Source of the DNA: Bacillus licheniformis DSM 13 = ATCC 14580
Lineage (GTDB): Bacteria; Bacillota; Bacilli; Bacillales; Bacillaceae
Length of the DNA stretch: 64,000 nucleotides
Assembly: GCF_000011645.1 (NCBI RefSeq)
Contig: NC_006270.3
Coordinates: forward strand, 1,051,501 to 1,115,500
Direction of reading: 5' to 3'
A model generated the notes under the pieces. The model was not told where the DNA came from, made no database searches, and worked only from the letters and a program-made list of their open reading frames with translations. Made by a program: the position numbers and the translations under genes. Shown piece after piece: positions 8,598-16,109 of this stretch (positions within the stretch are counted from its first letter, which is position 1; every line of letters starts with the position of its first letter).

Positions 8598-9728
8598 ATG
8601 TATGTATTTGGGATTTTTGCCGTTATGATTGCAGTCGGTGCACTTATCGGCGCTGTAACGAATCATTTTGCGATTAAAATGCTTTTTCGCCCCTATAAAG
8701 CGATCTACATATTTGGAAAGCGGGTACCTTTTACGCCCGGATTAATTCCGAAAAGGCGCGATGAATTGGCGAGACAGATGGGACAGATGGTCACAGGCCA
8801 TCTGCTGACAACAGAAGGGCTCAAAAAAAGGCTTGCATCCGATGCGGTCAAAAGCCAGGCGGTGCAGGTTGGAGAGAGGCTTTTGGCCCGCCTCTCGCAA
8901 TCAACGGCCACCGTTGAAGAAGCATTGGAAAGCATCGGGATTTCAAACCCCGCCCAAAAAGCGGATCGAGCGGTATCCAGATTGGCGGATGAGAAGCTGA
9001 CCGCATTTTTAGAGGCGTATGAGAATGAACCGCTGAAAAAGCTTTTCCCTCTTGAGGCTCAAGAAAAGCTGAAAGAAAAAATTCCGATGGTGTCCAGCTA
9101 TATTTTAAGCCGGGCTGTCAGCTACTTTGAAAGCGATGAAGGCAAGGAACGCCTCGGACATATGATTGACGATTTTTTGAAAGAACGGGGCATGCTCGGC
9201 AGCATGGTGCAGATGTTTTTAGGCAACAGCAGTCTGGTTGACCGGGTTCAGCCGGAGATTGTGAAGTTTTTAAAGAACGGCGAGACCGCGGGGCTTTTAC
9301 AGGATCTGCTTGAAAACGAATGGGACAAGCTGAAAGAATATACGTTCAAGGAAGCAGATGACAAATGGAACCTCAAACCTCTCATTTTCGATTTGAAGGA
9401 AAAGCTTTTGAAACGATTCTCGCTTCAGCCGTTTTTCGAAAAGACGATAGGCTCCTCTATTTCCAGTTTTGAGCAGGATATCGCTTTGCGCCTTCCGCAG
9501 ATGGCCGACCGCCTTCTGGAAGAAGCGGGCCGCCGCCTTGATCAAGCGCTCAAACAGCTGGAACTCGAGCAAATCGTCAAGGAACAGGTGGACAACTTCC
9601 CCGTTGAACGTCTTGAAGAAATGGTGCTGTCCATTTCCAAGCGGGAGTTTAAGATGATCACGTATTTAGGCGGCCTGCTTGGCGGAATCATCGGAGCGGT
9701 GCAAGCCATCTTTGTGATTTTGATCTGA
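8598..9728 (+). CDS. yheB: DUF445 membrane protein YheB
   Basis: 376-residue member of the DUF445 family. One membrane segment at each end (residues about 3-25 and 352-374) encloses a long helical, charged middle. The motif VTNHFAIKMLFRP followed by PGLIPKRR near residues 20-55 is typical of the family. Function is unknown. The ribosome site AAGGAAGG lies rather far (about 15 nt) before the ATG. Length agrees with B. subtilis YheB (about 377). Confidence 0.88.
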   Translation: MYVFGIFAVMIAVGALIGAVTNHFAIKMLFRPYKAIYIFGKRVPFTPGLIPKRRDELARQMGQMVTGHLLTTEGLKKRLASDAVKSQAVQVGERLLARLSQSTATVEEALESIGISNPAQKADRAVSRLADEKLTAFLEAYENEPLKKLFPLEAQEKLKEKIPMVSSYILSRAVSYFESDEGKERLGHMIDDFLKERGMLGSMVQMFLGNSSLVDRVQPEIVKFLKNGETAGLLQDLLENEWDKLKEYTFKEADDKWNLKPLIFDLKEKLLKRFSLQPFFEKTIGSSISSFEQDIALRLPQMADRLLEEAGRRLDQALKQLELEQIVKEQVDNFPVERLEEMVLSISKREFKMITYLGGLLGGIIGAVQAIFVILI

Positions 9729-9768
9729 GGCTGAAGACGGCCTGCTCATACGGAATTATCGTATAACT

Positions 9769-9797
9769 GTGAAAAACACTCCATAGTTTGTTATAGT
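9769..9797 (+). promoter_or_regulatory. sigma-A promoter of yheA
   Basis: GTGAAA, 17-nt spacer, TATAGT, located in the gap between yheB and yheA. Confidence 0.5.
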
Positions 9798-9850
9798 GGA
9801 GTGGTGCCGATTCCATAAGAAGAATACGGGCAGGAAAGGAGCGGATCAAT

Positions 9851-10204
9851 ATGACGGTCAATTTACATGACTCGGCTTATGACTTGGAACAAGCATTGCG
9901 TCAAAGCGAAGAATATTCCCGATTGAAAAATCTTTATGATGAGGTGAATGGCGACCCATCTGCTAAAAAGATGTTTGATAACTTTCGCGATATTCAATTG
10001 AACCTTCAGCAAAAACAGATGAACGGCGAAGACATCACCCAGGAAGAGGTCGAACAAGCGCAAAAATCCGTGGCGCTCGTCCAGCAGCATGAGAAAATCT
10101 CGCAGCTGATGGAAGCAGAACAGCGGATGAGCATGCTGATTGCTGATTTAAACAAAATCATTATGAAGCCTTTGGAAGAGCTTTACGGAAATCCGGAGAG
10201 CTGA
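9851..10204 (+). CDS. yheA: YheA, YlbF/YmcA-like (DUF964) helical protein
   Basis: 117-residue, almost entirely helical cytoplasmic protein of the DUF964 family, which includes the RNase Y accessory factors YlbF and YmcA. Features are the LEQALRQSEEYSRLKNLYDEV opening and the FRDIQLNLQQKQMNGEDIT centre. A role in RNA turnover is by analogy only. AGGAGCG precedes the ATG. Strong terminator follows immediately. Confidence 0.88.
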   Translation: MTVNLHDSAYDLEQALRQSEEYSRLKNLYDEVNGDPSAKKMFDNFRDIQLNLQQKQMNGEDITQEEVEQAQKSVALVQQHEKISQLMEAEQRMSMLIADLNKIIMKPLEELYGNPES

Positions 10205-10205
10205 T

Positions 10206-10243
10206 AAAAAATCCCCTCTTGTCTTGACAAGAGGGGATTTTTT
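10206..10243 (+). terminator. yheA terminator
   Basis: Perfect 12-bp stem with a 2-nt or slightly larger loop, flanked by A6 and T6, so possibly bidirectional. Confidence 0.92.
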
Positions 10244-10285
10244 CACTAAGTGAACAAATAATGTTCATAAAGATTTAAAAAAGAC

Positions 10286-10314
10286 TTGTCAATTTGTGAA
10301 ATAGTTGCGATAAT
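10286..10314 (+). promoter_or_regulatory. sigma-A promoter of a predicted non-coding RNA
   Basis: TTGTCA (10286-10291), 17-nt spacer, GATAAT (10309-10314). Start of transcription would fall near 10321, just before the first stem of the structured region. Confidence 0.6.
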
Positions 10315-10320
10315 ACTAAA

Positions 10321-10560
10321 TGTAAGTGCTTTCATTTTTGCCGGGATACGATCATGAAAAACGGACTGGCGGCAAAATGATAAGGGGTACAGAGGAATTT
10401 GACAGATTGAAAGCACCGTCTGCTGGTCAAATAAAGGGGTTGTCAATATACGGTGAATTGAACGAAAGGGGCGTTGAATTCACTGTTTTGAATATGAGGG
10501 AGAATCATGATCGTATCCACAAGATGCGAAGTCAAAAGTCTGTGAAAACAGGCTTTTTTT
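10321..10560 (+). ncRNA. candidate structured non-coding RNA with a 14-bp long-range pairing
   Basis: A unit of about 240 nt with its own promoter and a terminator (10534-10560). Pairings seen directly: 10326-10332 with 10410-10416 (extendable to 9 bp); 10333-10343 with 10370-10379 (one bulged T); 10344-10357 with 10505-10518, a perfect 14-bp match linking the first hairpin loop to the 3' region as a pseudoknot; 10451-10464 with 10472-10485, a 13-bp hairpin with one mismatch; and the terminator stem. The only long frame starts with GTG, lacks a ribosome site and looks unprotein-like. I recognise no known riboswitch, 6S, SRP or tmRNA features. It lies between yheA and yhaX. It could be a trans-acting RNA or a leader whose terminator sets yhaX expression. 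Confidence 0.6.
10534..10560 (+). terminator. terminator of the candidate RNA
   Basis: AAAAGTCTG pairs with CAGGCTTTT (one G-T), 6-nt loop, run of seven T. Lies about 90 nt before yhaX. Confidence 0.8.
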
Positions 10561-10650
10561 AGTATGTACATCAAGAGGGCTGTTCTAAAAAAAGGGACCG
10601 GGACATATCCTCTATAACAGATTCAGTCATCAAAGAAGGGGGACCTCCTG

Positions 10651-11514
10651 GTGTCAAAACAAATGCTTGCGCTGAATATAGACGGAACGCTGCTTCGGAC
10701 AAACGGACGGCTTCATCCCGCAACGAAGGAAGCGATCGAATATGCAAAGAAGAAAGGTGTATATGTTACGCTTGTGACGAACAGACATTTCCGCTCCGCT
10801 CAAAAAATCGCCAAATCTTTAAAGCTGGATGCGAAGCTGATTACGCACAGCGGAGCGATTATAGCGGACAAAATCGCCGAACCTTTATTAGAAAAAAGGA
10901 TTTCCGAAGAACAGACATTTAACCTTGTTCAAATACTGGAAAGCTATGATTGCAATATCAGAATCCTCCATGAAAAATATTCGATTGGAAATCGGAAAAA
11001 AACGAATTCAAACCTGCTGGGGAAAACGATGATTCACCCGTCTGACCCGATTTTTTATCCCGTCCAGTTTGTCGATTCGCTGAGCGACATGCTGATGGAT
11101 GAACCGGTCAGCGCGCCGGTGATCGAGGTTTATTGCTCAACAGGTCAGTCCGAAGAAATCAGGCAGACGATCACAAATGCGTTTCCTCTCGTCGACATCA
11201 TTGAAGCGGGAGAAAAAATGCTGATTGTCCATAAAGGAGTTTCGAAAGAAGCGGGATTGACGATGCTCGCCGCCGACCTCGGATTAAAAATGGAAGATGT
11301 CGTTGCGATCGGCCATGATATCGACGACCTTCCGATGATCGAGCTTGCCGGGCTCGGAGTCGCAATGGGCAATGCTCCTCAGGAGGTTAAGCAAAAAGCG
11401 GATTGGGTGACGCGCTCCAATGATGAACAGGGCGTCGCCTATATGATTAAAGAATACTTCAGAATGCAGCAAAGCAAAGGGTTTCTTAAAAAATTCCATA
11501 TTAAAAAAATCTGA
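10651..11514 (+). CDS. yhaX: HAD-superfamily Cof-type phosphatase YhaX
   Basis: 287-residue Cof/HAD-IIB hydrolase, probably acting on a sugar phosphate or flavin-like phosphate. The N-terminal motif is LNIDGTLLRTNG rather than DxDGTL: the first, nucleophilic Asp position is Asn (ALNIDGTLL), as checked from codons 10672-10686, which would impair classic phosphatase catalysis. Motif III/IV VVAIGHDIDDLPMIELAG is near residues 218-235. GTG start, with AAGGGGG 8 nt upstream. B. subtilis YhaX is expressed in the mother cell and is spore-associated. Confidence 0.88.
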   Translation: MSKQMLALNIDGTLLRTNGRLHPATKEAIEYAKKKGVYVTLVTNRHFRSAQKIAKSLKLDAKLITHSGAIIADKIAEPLLEKRISEEQTFNLVQILESYDCNIRILHEKYSIGNRKKTNSNLLGKTMIHPSDPIFYPVQFVDSLSDMLMDEPVSAPVIEVYCSTGQSEEIRQTITNAFPLVDIIEAGEKMLIVHKGVSKEAGLTMLAADLGLKMEDVVAIGHDIDDLPMIELAGLGVAMGNAPQEVKQKADWVTRSNDEQGVAYMIKEYFRMQQSKGFLKKFHIKKI

Positions 11515-11524
11515 TTCTTATAAG

Positions 11525-11560
11525 ATCCCCGCTTCAACTGGAATGCGGGGATTATTCATT
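11525..11560 (+). terminator. yhaX terminator
   Basis: ATCCCCGC pairs with GCGGGGAT (11545-11552) across a 12-nt loop; tail TATTCATTTA is moderately T-rich. Confidence 0.65.
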
Positions 11561-11656
11561 TATCGGTCTCCTAAAGGAATGTATGTTTCCCGGATTGATT
11601 TTGCCCATTTATTTTTGTACACTAAAGAAAGTTTTGAAACGAAAAAGGTGATGACA

Positions 11657-13165
11657 TTGCGCATTTATATAGAAGGGCTCCAAGACGAAAGGTTCCAGAG
11701 ACCGCTTGAGCATATAGCGAACTTATTCTTTGAGGAAAGCGAAGTCGCTCTTGGCGAAGAAGCGCCGGCAGACCTTGCGATCGTTCTCGGCTATGAACGG
11801 GAAGAAAACGGCGTCAAGGCTTCCGGTGCGATAAAGGATACGGACATTACAGCAGAATATGCGAAAAACATTGACCCCAAGCTGACGGAAAAGGAAGCGT
11901 TTAAGCAGGTGAAGAATACCGTTTCCTACGTTTTTTTGAGCATGCTTCAGGAGCATACCGGGATCATTCAGAAATGGGGGATTCTCACCGGTGTCCGTCC
12001 GACAAAGCTGCTTCACAAAAAGCTGGAGAGCGGCATGCCAAAGGAAGAGGCCCATGCCGAGCTGAAGCGGGATTATTTAATTCACGACGAAAAGATCGAA
12101 CTGATGCAAAACATTATTGACCGTCAGCTGAAAGCTGTACCTGATTTGTATGAGCTGGGCCAAGAGGTCAGCATTTACATCGGCATCCCGTTCTGCCCCA
12201 CGAAGTGCGCCTACTGCACGTTCCCGGCGTATGCGATCAGAGGACAAGCCGGACGAGTCGGCTCATTTTTGTGGGGGCTTCACTATGAAATGCAAAAAAT
12301 CGGTGAATGGCTCAAGGAGAACGATGTCAGCATCACGACCGTGTATTTCGGCGGCGGAACGCCGACAAGCATTACCGCCGAAGAAATGGATTTATTGTAT
12401 GAAGAAATGCACCGTTCATTTCCCGATGTGAAAAACATCCGCGAGGTTACGGTTGAGGCCGGGCGGCCCGATACGATTACAGAAGAAAAGCTCGCGGTCT
12501 TAAAAAAATGGAACATCGACCGCATCAGCATTAACCCGCAGTCTTACGAAAATGAAACGCTGAAAGCGATCGGACGCCACCATACCGTGGAAGAAACGAT
12601 CGAAAAGTACCATCTGTCGCGAAATGCCGGTATGTCGAACATCAATATGGATTTGATCATCGGCCTTCCGGGCGAAGGAGTAAAAGAATTCAGACACTCT
12701 CTTTCCGAAACCGAAAAATTAATGCCTGAATCATTGACCGTTCATACGCTGTCATTTAAGCGCGCGTCTGAAATGACGAAGAACAGGCATAAGTATAAGG
12801 TGGCTGACCGCGAGGAAATTGTCGCGATGATGGATGACGCTGTCTCGTGGACGAAACAGCACGGTTACCATCCCTACTATTTGTACAGGCAGAAAAACAT
12901 TCTCGGCAACCTGGAGAATATAGGCTATTCCCTTCCCGGCCAGGAGAGCATCTATAACATTATGATCATGGAGGAAAAACAGACGATTATCGGGATCGGC
13001 TGCGGAGCTGCGAGCAAATTTGTCGATCCGAGATCGGGAAAAATCACGCACTTTTCCAATCCGAAAGACCCGAAAACTTACAATGACAGATTTGAACATT
13101 ATACAAACGAAAAAATCCGCTACTTGTCTGAGCTTTTTCAGAAGGATGGTTCTCAACAAGAATAG
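11657..13165 (+). CDS. hemZ: HemZ, coproporphyrinogen III dehydrogenase-like radical SAM protein
   Basis: Radical-SAM protein related to oxygen-independent coproporphyrinogen III oxidase (HemN), implicated in anaerobic haem synthesis. C180-x3-C184-x2-C187 (PFCPTKCAYCTF) binds the 4Fe-4S cluster, followed by the SAM motif YFGGGTPT near 230. 502 residues from a TTG start at 11657, chosen because AAGGTGA ends 4-5 nt before it and the N-terminus (MRIYIEG) then aligns with B. subtilis HemZ (501); an ATG two codons earlier overlaps the ribosome site. Followed by a strong terminator and then yhaR. Confidence 0.92.
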   Translation: MRIYIEGLQDERFQRPLEHIANLFFEESEVALGEEAPADLAIVLGYEREENGVKASGAIKDTDITAEYAKNIDPKLTEKEAFKQVKNTVSYVFLSMLQEHTGIIQKWGILTGVRPTKLLHKKLESGMPKEEAHAELKRDYLIHDEKIELMQNIIDRQLKAVPDLYELGQEVSIYIGIPFCPTKCAYCTFPAYAIRGQAGRVGSFLWGLHYEMQKIGEWLKENDVSITTVYFGGGTPTSITAEEMDLLYEEMHRSFPDVKNIREVTVEAGRPDTITEEKLAVLKKWNIDRISINPQSYENETLKAIGRHHTVEETIEKYHLSRNAGMSNINMDLIIGLPGEGVKEFRHSLSETEKLMPESLTVHTLSFKRASEMTKNRHKYKVADREEIVAMMDDAVSWTKQHGYHPYYLYRQKNILGNLENIGYSLPGQESIYNIMIMEEKQTIIGIGCGAASKFVDPRSGKITHFSNPKDPKTYNDRFEHYTNEKIRYLSELFQKDGSQQE

Positions 13166-13170
13166 AAGCT

Positions 13171-13198
13171 GCTGCCGGGATCACCGGCAGCTTTTTTA
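13171..13198 (+). terminator. hemZ terminator
   Basis: Perfect 8-bp stem GCTGCCGG/CCGGCAGC, 5-nt loop, T6 tail. Confidence 0.9.
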
Positions 13199-13300
13199 TT
13201 GCGGAATCAGGCCGGAATCGGCAACAAAAAAAGGTTTTGGAGGGCAAAGGTGGAATAATTTAAATAGTATCAATTGTAAACGTATTCACGGAGGTGCAAG

Positions 13301-14077
13301 ATGGAATATATCAAATGGAAAGACGAAGACGGGATTTTTGAAATTGTACTGAATCGCTCTGAGGCGTACAATGCCTTGAATGAAAAAATGCTTGAAGAAC
13401 TGAATGAAGCTTTGCGTGTTGCAGAGGAAAGCGAATCGCTGCTTCTCCTTGTGAGAGGCAGCGGCAAAGGATTTTCGGCAGGCGGAGACATTAAGATGAT
13501 GCTGTCTTCCGGAGATCAAGACAGCTCCGCCCGCGTCATTGACACAATTTCTGAAATTGCGGTGAAGCTTTACAGCATGCCGAAGATGACGACAGCGGCT
13601 GTCCACGGTGCGGCTGCGGGTCTGGGATTGAGCCTCGCGCTCAGCTGCGACCATGTACTGGTCGAAAAAGAGGCGAAGCTGGCGATGAATTTTATCGGCA
13701 TCGGGCTTGTTCCCGACGGAGGCGGACACTTCTTTTTAGAGCGGAGAATCGGTGAAACTGCGGCCAAAGAATTGATTTGGAGCGGGAAAAAATTGACGGG
13801 GGCCGAAGCGCACGAGCTTCGGATCGCAGACGCCGTATTCAGCGGGGACTCCGGCCGTTTTGCGCGCATCTATCTTGAAAAGCTTCTGCACGCTCCGCTG
13901 GCAGCGATGATTGAGACAAAAAAGATCTATCAGGCGTTGAATGGAGGCAGGCTGCAGAAAACGCTTGAACTCGAGAAAACGGCCCAGATGAAAATGAGGC
14001 TGACAAGCGACCATCAGGAAGGGATCCGCGCATTTTTAGAAAAGCGCCAGCCGCAATTTAACCGTCAGCAAGTATAA
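13301..14077 (+). CDS. yhaR: enoyl-CoA hydratase/isomerase family protein YhaR
   Basis: 258-residue crotonase-fold enzyme acting on an acyl-CoA, substrate unknown. The CoA-binding and oxyanion segment GKGFSAGGDIKMM (near 57-69) and the second oxyanion region HGAAAGLGLSLALSCDHVL are present; the expected catalytic acid region GLVPDGGGHFFLERRIG is seen near 140-156. ACGGAGGTG lies 6 nt before ATG. In B. subtilis, yhaR follows the khtSTU genes; here it directly follows hemZ. Confidence 0.88.
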   Translation: MEYIKWKDEDGIFEIVLNRSEAYNALNEKMLEELNEALRVAEESESLLLLVRGSGKGFSAGGDIKMMLSSGDQDSSARVIDTISEIAVKLYSMPKMTTAAVHGAAAGLGLSLALSCDHVLVEKEAKLAMNFIGIGLVPDGGGHFFLERRIGETAAKELIWSGKKLTGAEAHELRIADAVFSGDSGRFARIYLEKLLHAPLAAMIETKKIYQALNGGRLQKTLELEKTAQMKMRLTSDHQEGIRAFLEKRQPQFNRQQV

Positions 14078-14128
14078 CAAGAGCGGTCCGGCAGGAAATT
14101 GACCTTGGGAAATGATGTGCAGAAACAA

Positions 14129-14157
14129 TTGTAAAAAAATTTAAGTTTCCATAAAAT
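14129..14157 (+). promoter_or_regulatory. promoter of the rap gene
   Basis: TTGTAA, 17-nt spacer, TAAAAT. No ComA-type box was recognised nearby. Confidence 0.45.
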
Positions 14158-14203
14158 GATTCATAAGATACAGATCTGTACGAAGTCTTGGGAGGCGGCG
14201 AAA

Positions 14204-15322
14204 TTGAAACAGAAGATTCCATCTGAATACGTTGCTAGAAAGCTGAATGATTGGTACAACGCCATTCGGAAAAATCAGATCGCCGCCAGTGAATCATTGA
14301 AAGCGGAAATTTTAAATGATTTTCAAGACATGGAAGAAAATCGGGACGTCCTGCTCTACTATTCGCTGCTTGAATTCAGGCATAAACTGATGCTCAGCTA
14401 TTTGAAACCGAAAGAGACTGAAAATATTGAAAAAAACCTCCGCGACTTAGAAGAAAAAGAAGACCAAATGACGGGTTTATTAAACTATTATTACTGGTTT
14501 TTTAAAGGGATGTATGAGTTCAAACAAAAGCGGTTCGTCAAAGCAATCGGCTGCTATAAAACGGCTGAACAAAAAGTCAGCGCACTGGAAGACGAGGTTG
14601 AAAAAGCGGAATTTTATTATAAGCTTGCGGAAATCTACTATTATATCAACCAGAGATACCTGTCGATCAACTATGCGACGCTAGCTTCCGACATTTTTAA
14701 CCGGTATGAAACGCTAAAAGAAAAAAAGATTTTCTGCGATTTTATCATTGCCGGTAATTGGGTTGAATCGATGACATACGGACCCGCGCTGAAAAGCCTG
14801 GCCAATGCGCTTGAAGACGCCAGGAAAATCAAAAACAGCCATTTGACGGCAGCCGCTCATTTTAATTTGGGAAATTGCTATTTCCACCAAGAATCGTACC
14901 GGGAAGCCTCAGATCATATGGAGAGCGCCCTTTCCATTTTTGAACAGGAAAGTTCATCATATATTCCCAAAGTGCTGTACAACTTGATGTACGTCCGTCT
15001 CAAGCAGGGGAACCATGCCGGAGCTGCCGCCTGTTATGAAAAAGGCATCCGAAGCGCGGCATCGCTCGGGGATGAAGAACACGCGGCAAAGCTTAACATT
15101 CTGTGCGGGCTGTATTTAGACGGAGGGGATCAGAAAGCCGTGGAAAACGGATTTGATTATTTGGAGTCAAATCATTTATATGCTGCTGTTGAAGAGCTGG
15201 CTTTAGATGCAGCCCAGTATTATAATCAAATTGAGCGGCTGAAAGATTCCATTTTTTACTATGAAAAGTGCGCTCAGGCAAGTCGAAAAATCAAAAGGGG
15301 AGATGCGTTGTATGAAAGCTAA
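14204..15322 (+). CDS. Rap-family response-regulator aspartate phosphatase
   Basis: Rap protein of 372 residues: an N-terminal three-helix bundle (KIPSEYVARKLNDWYNAIRKNQ opening is typical) followed by TPR repeats that bind a Phr peptide. Family members dephosphorylate Spo0F or sequester ComA/DegU; which target applies is not readable here. Start TTG at 14204, with GGGAGG 8 nt upstream, gives the usual Rap length; the longer ATG frame has no ribosome site. Its last codons overlap the phr gene. No rap gene lies at this position in B. subtilis 168 as I recall it, so the pair looks like a local addition. Confidence 0.92.
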   Translation: MKQKIPSEYVARKLNDWYNAIRKNQIAASESLKAEILNDFQDMEENRDVLLYYSLLEFRHKLMLSYLKPKETENIEKNLRDLEEKEDQMTGLLNYYYWFFKGMYEFKQKRFVKAIGCYKTAEQKVSALEDEVEKAEFYYKLAEIYYYINQRYLSINYATLASDIFNRYETLKEKKIFCDFIIAGNWVESMTYGPALKSLANALEDARKIKNSHLTAAAHFNLGNCYFHQESYREASDHMESALSIFEQESSSYIPKVLYNLMYVRLKQGNHAGAAACYEKGIRSAASLGDEEHAAKLNILCGLYLDGGDQKAVENGFDYLESNHLYAAVEELALDAAQYYNQIERLKDSIFYYEKCAQASRKIKRGDALYES

Positions 15323-15449
15323 ACTGTTGTTCGTCGCGGTGTCGCTGGCTGTTGTGTTAACGTCTTCAAGCTTTTTGGCAGATGCGGGGAAAGCCCCTTC
15401 CTTGTATGCGGACAAAATGATCACGACTGACAAGGAGGCTCGAGTTTAA
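15312..15449 (+). CDS. Phr signalling peptide precursor
   Basis: 45-residue export precursor in a different frame, starting 11 nt before the rap stop. Residues 4-23 form a signal peptide (KLLFVAVSLAVVLTSSSFLA). The mature pentapeptide is most likely DKMIT (residues 34-38), resembling PhrG (EKMIG) and carrying the usual basic second residue; DKEAR (40-44) is the alternative. Unlike most Phr precursors, seven residues follow DKMIT. The peptide would be exported, trimmed, re-imported by Opp and would inhibit the cognate Rap. Confidence 0.85.
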   Translation: MKAKLLFVAVSLAVVLTSSSFLADAGKAPSLYADKMITTDKEARV

Positions 15450-15453
15450 GGGC

Positions 15454-15732
15454 ATGATTTCATCTGAGAATGAGCGGGCTGACGCAGCGAAAGAATGGGC
15501 GATGTATATTACAGTTTCTTGCCTTTTCATCCTGATCGTCTCTGTGATTTGTTTTTTCGCTCCGGTCTACCGCTTGCAGGATCTCTTGTTTCGAATGTTT
15601 GATGCTGTCATCATCTGTGTGCTGACGGTCAATGGTCTTTATTATCTGAAAAAAAATAAAGGCGTCGCTTGCGCATCGTTTTTACTCGGCTTCATCAACA
15701 TGGGACTGCTCGTTGTTTTGATGGTCCGCTAG
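15454..15732 (+). CDS. small membrane protein, unknown
   Basis: 92 residues with three hydrophobic segments (about 16-38, 44-62 and 71-91). No family recognised. It begins 4 nt after the phr stop, so it is probably cotranscribed with rap-phr. The ribosome site is not ideal: AAGGAGG is about 15 nt upstream and AAGGG directly adjacent, so translation may be coupled to phr. Confidence 0.6.
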   Translation: MISSENERADAAKEWAMYITVSCLFILIVSVICFFAPVYRLQDLLFRMFDAVIICVLTVNGLYYLKKNKGVACASFLLGFINMGLLVVLMVR

Positions 15733-15751
15733 TGTTTGGCGGATAAAGGGC

Positions 15752-15792
15752 AGGCGGCGGCAGCGTGAAACTTTTCCCCCGAAGCGCCGCCT
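15752..15792. terminator. GC-rich hairpin between convergent genes
   Basis: AGGCGGCG (15752-15759) pairs with CGCCGCCT (15785-15792). No clear T tract on either side, so termination is only inferred. Confidence 0.35.
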
Positions 15793-15806
15793 TACCCGTA
15801 TTTTAG

Positions 15807-15992
15807 TCAGCTGCGGAAAACAATGATTTTACCGGACGAATGTACTACCCGGTGTGTATGCTCCAAAAATTGCTTTTCCTTCAGCATTCCTCTTCCTTTC
15901 TCTTTCGCTTCTTCATCATCGGCCGCTTCAAATCGCTCATTCAAAAGCGTTTCTCCACTAGTGTCGAAAACGGTTACATAATAATTTTCCAT
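15807..15992 (-). CDS. yhzD: YhzD-like small protein
   Basis: 61-residue soluble protein with the family pattern YYVTVFDTSGETLLNERFEA near the start and HRVVHSSGKIIVFR at the end. Function unknown. AAAGGGG lies 7 nt before the ATG. It sits just upstream of, and divergent from, yhaQ. Confidence 0.75.
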   Translation of the reverse strand: MENYYVTVFDTSGETLLNERFEAADDEEAKEKGRGMLKEKQFLEHTHRVVHSSGKIIVFRS

Positions 15993-16109
15993 TTCTCTGC
16001 CCCTTTCTCAAAATATGATCTATTTGTTTAAAATTATATAAAAATCAAAAAAATCCTTTTTAAAATGGTATGACTAACGTATGATTGTAAATTGGAAGGA
16101 GGAGTTATA

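Noticed and set aside
10326..10562. 78-codon open frame in the yheA-yhaX gap
   Set aside because: GTG start right at the predicted RNA 5' end with no ribosome site; it encodes both arms of the long-range pairing and the terminator.
10245..10650. A known riboswitch or T-box before yhaX
   Set aside because: No T-box sequence or recognised riboswitch core was found; the element has its own terminator about 90 nt before yhaX.
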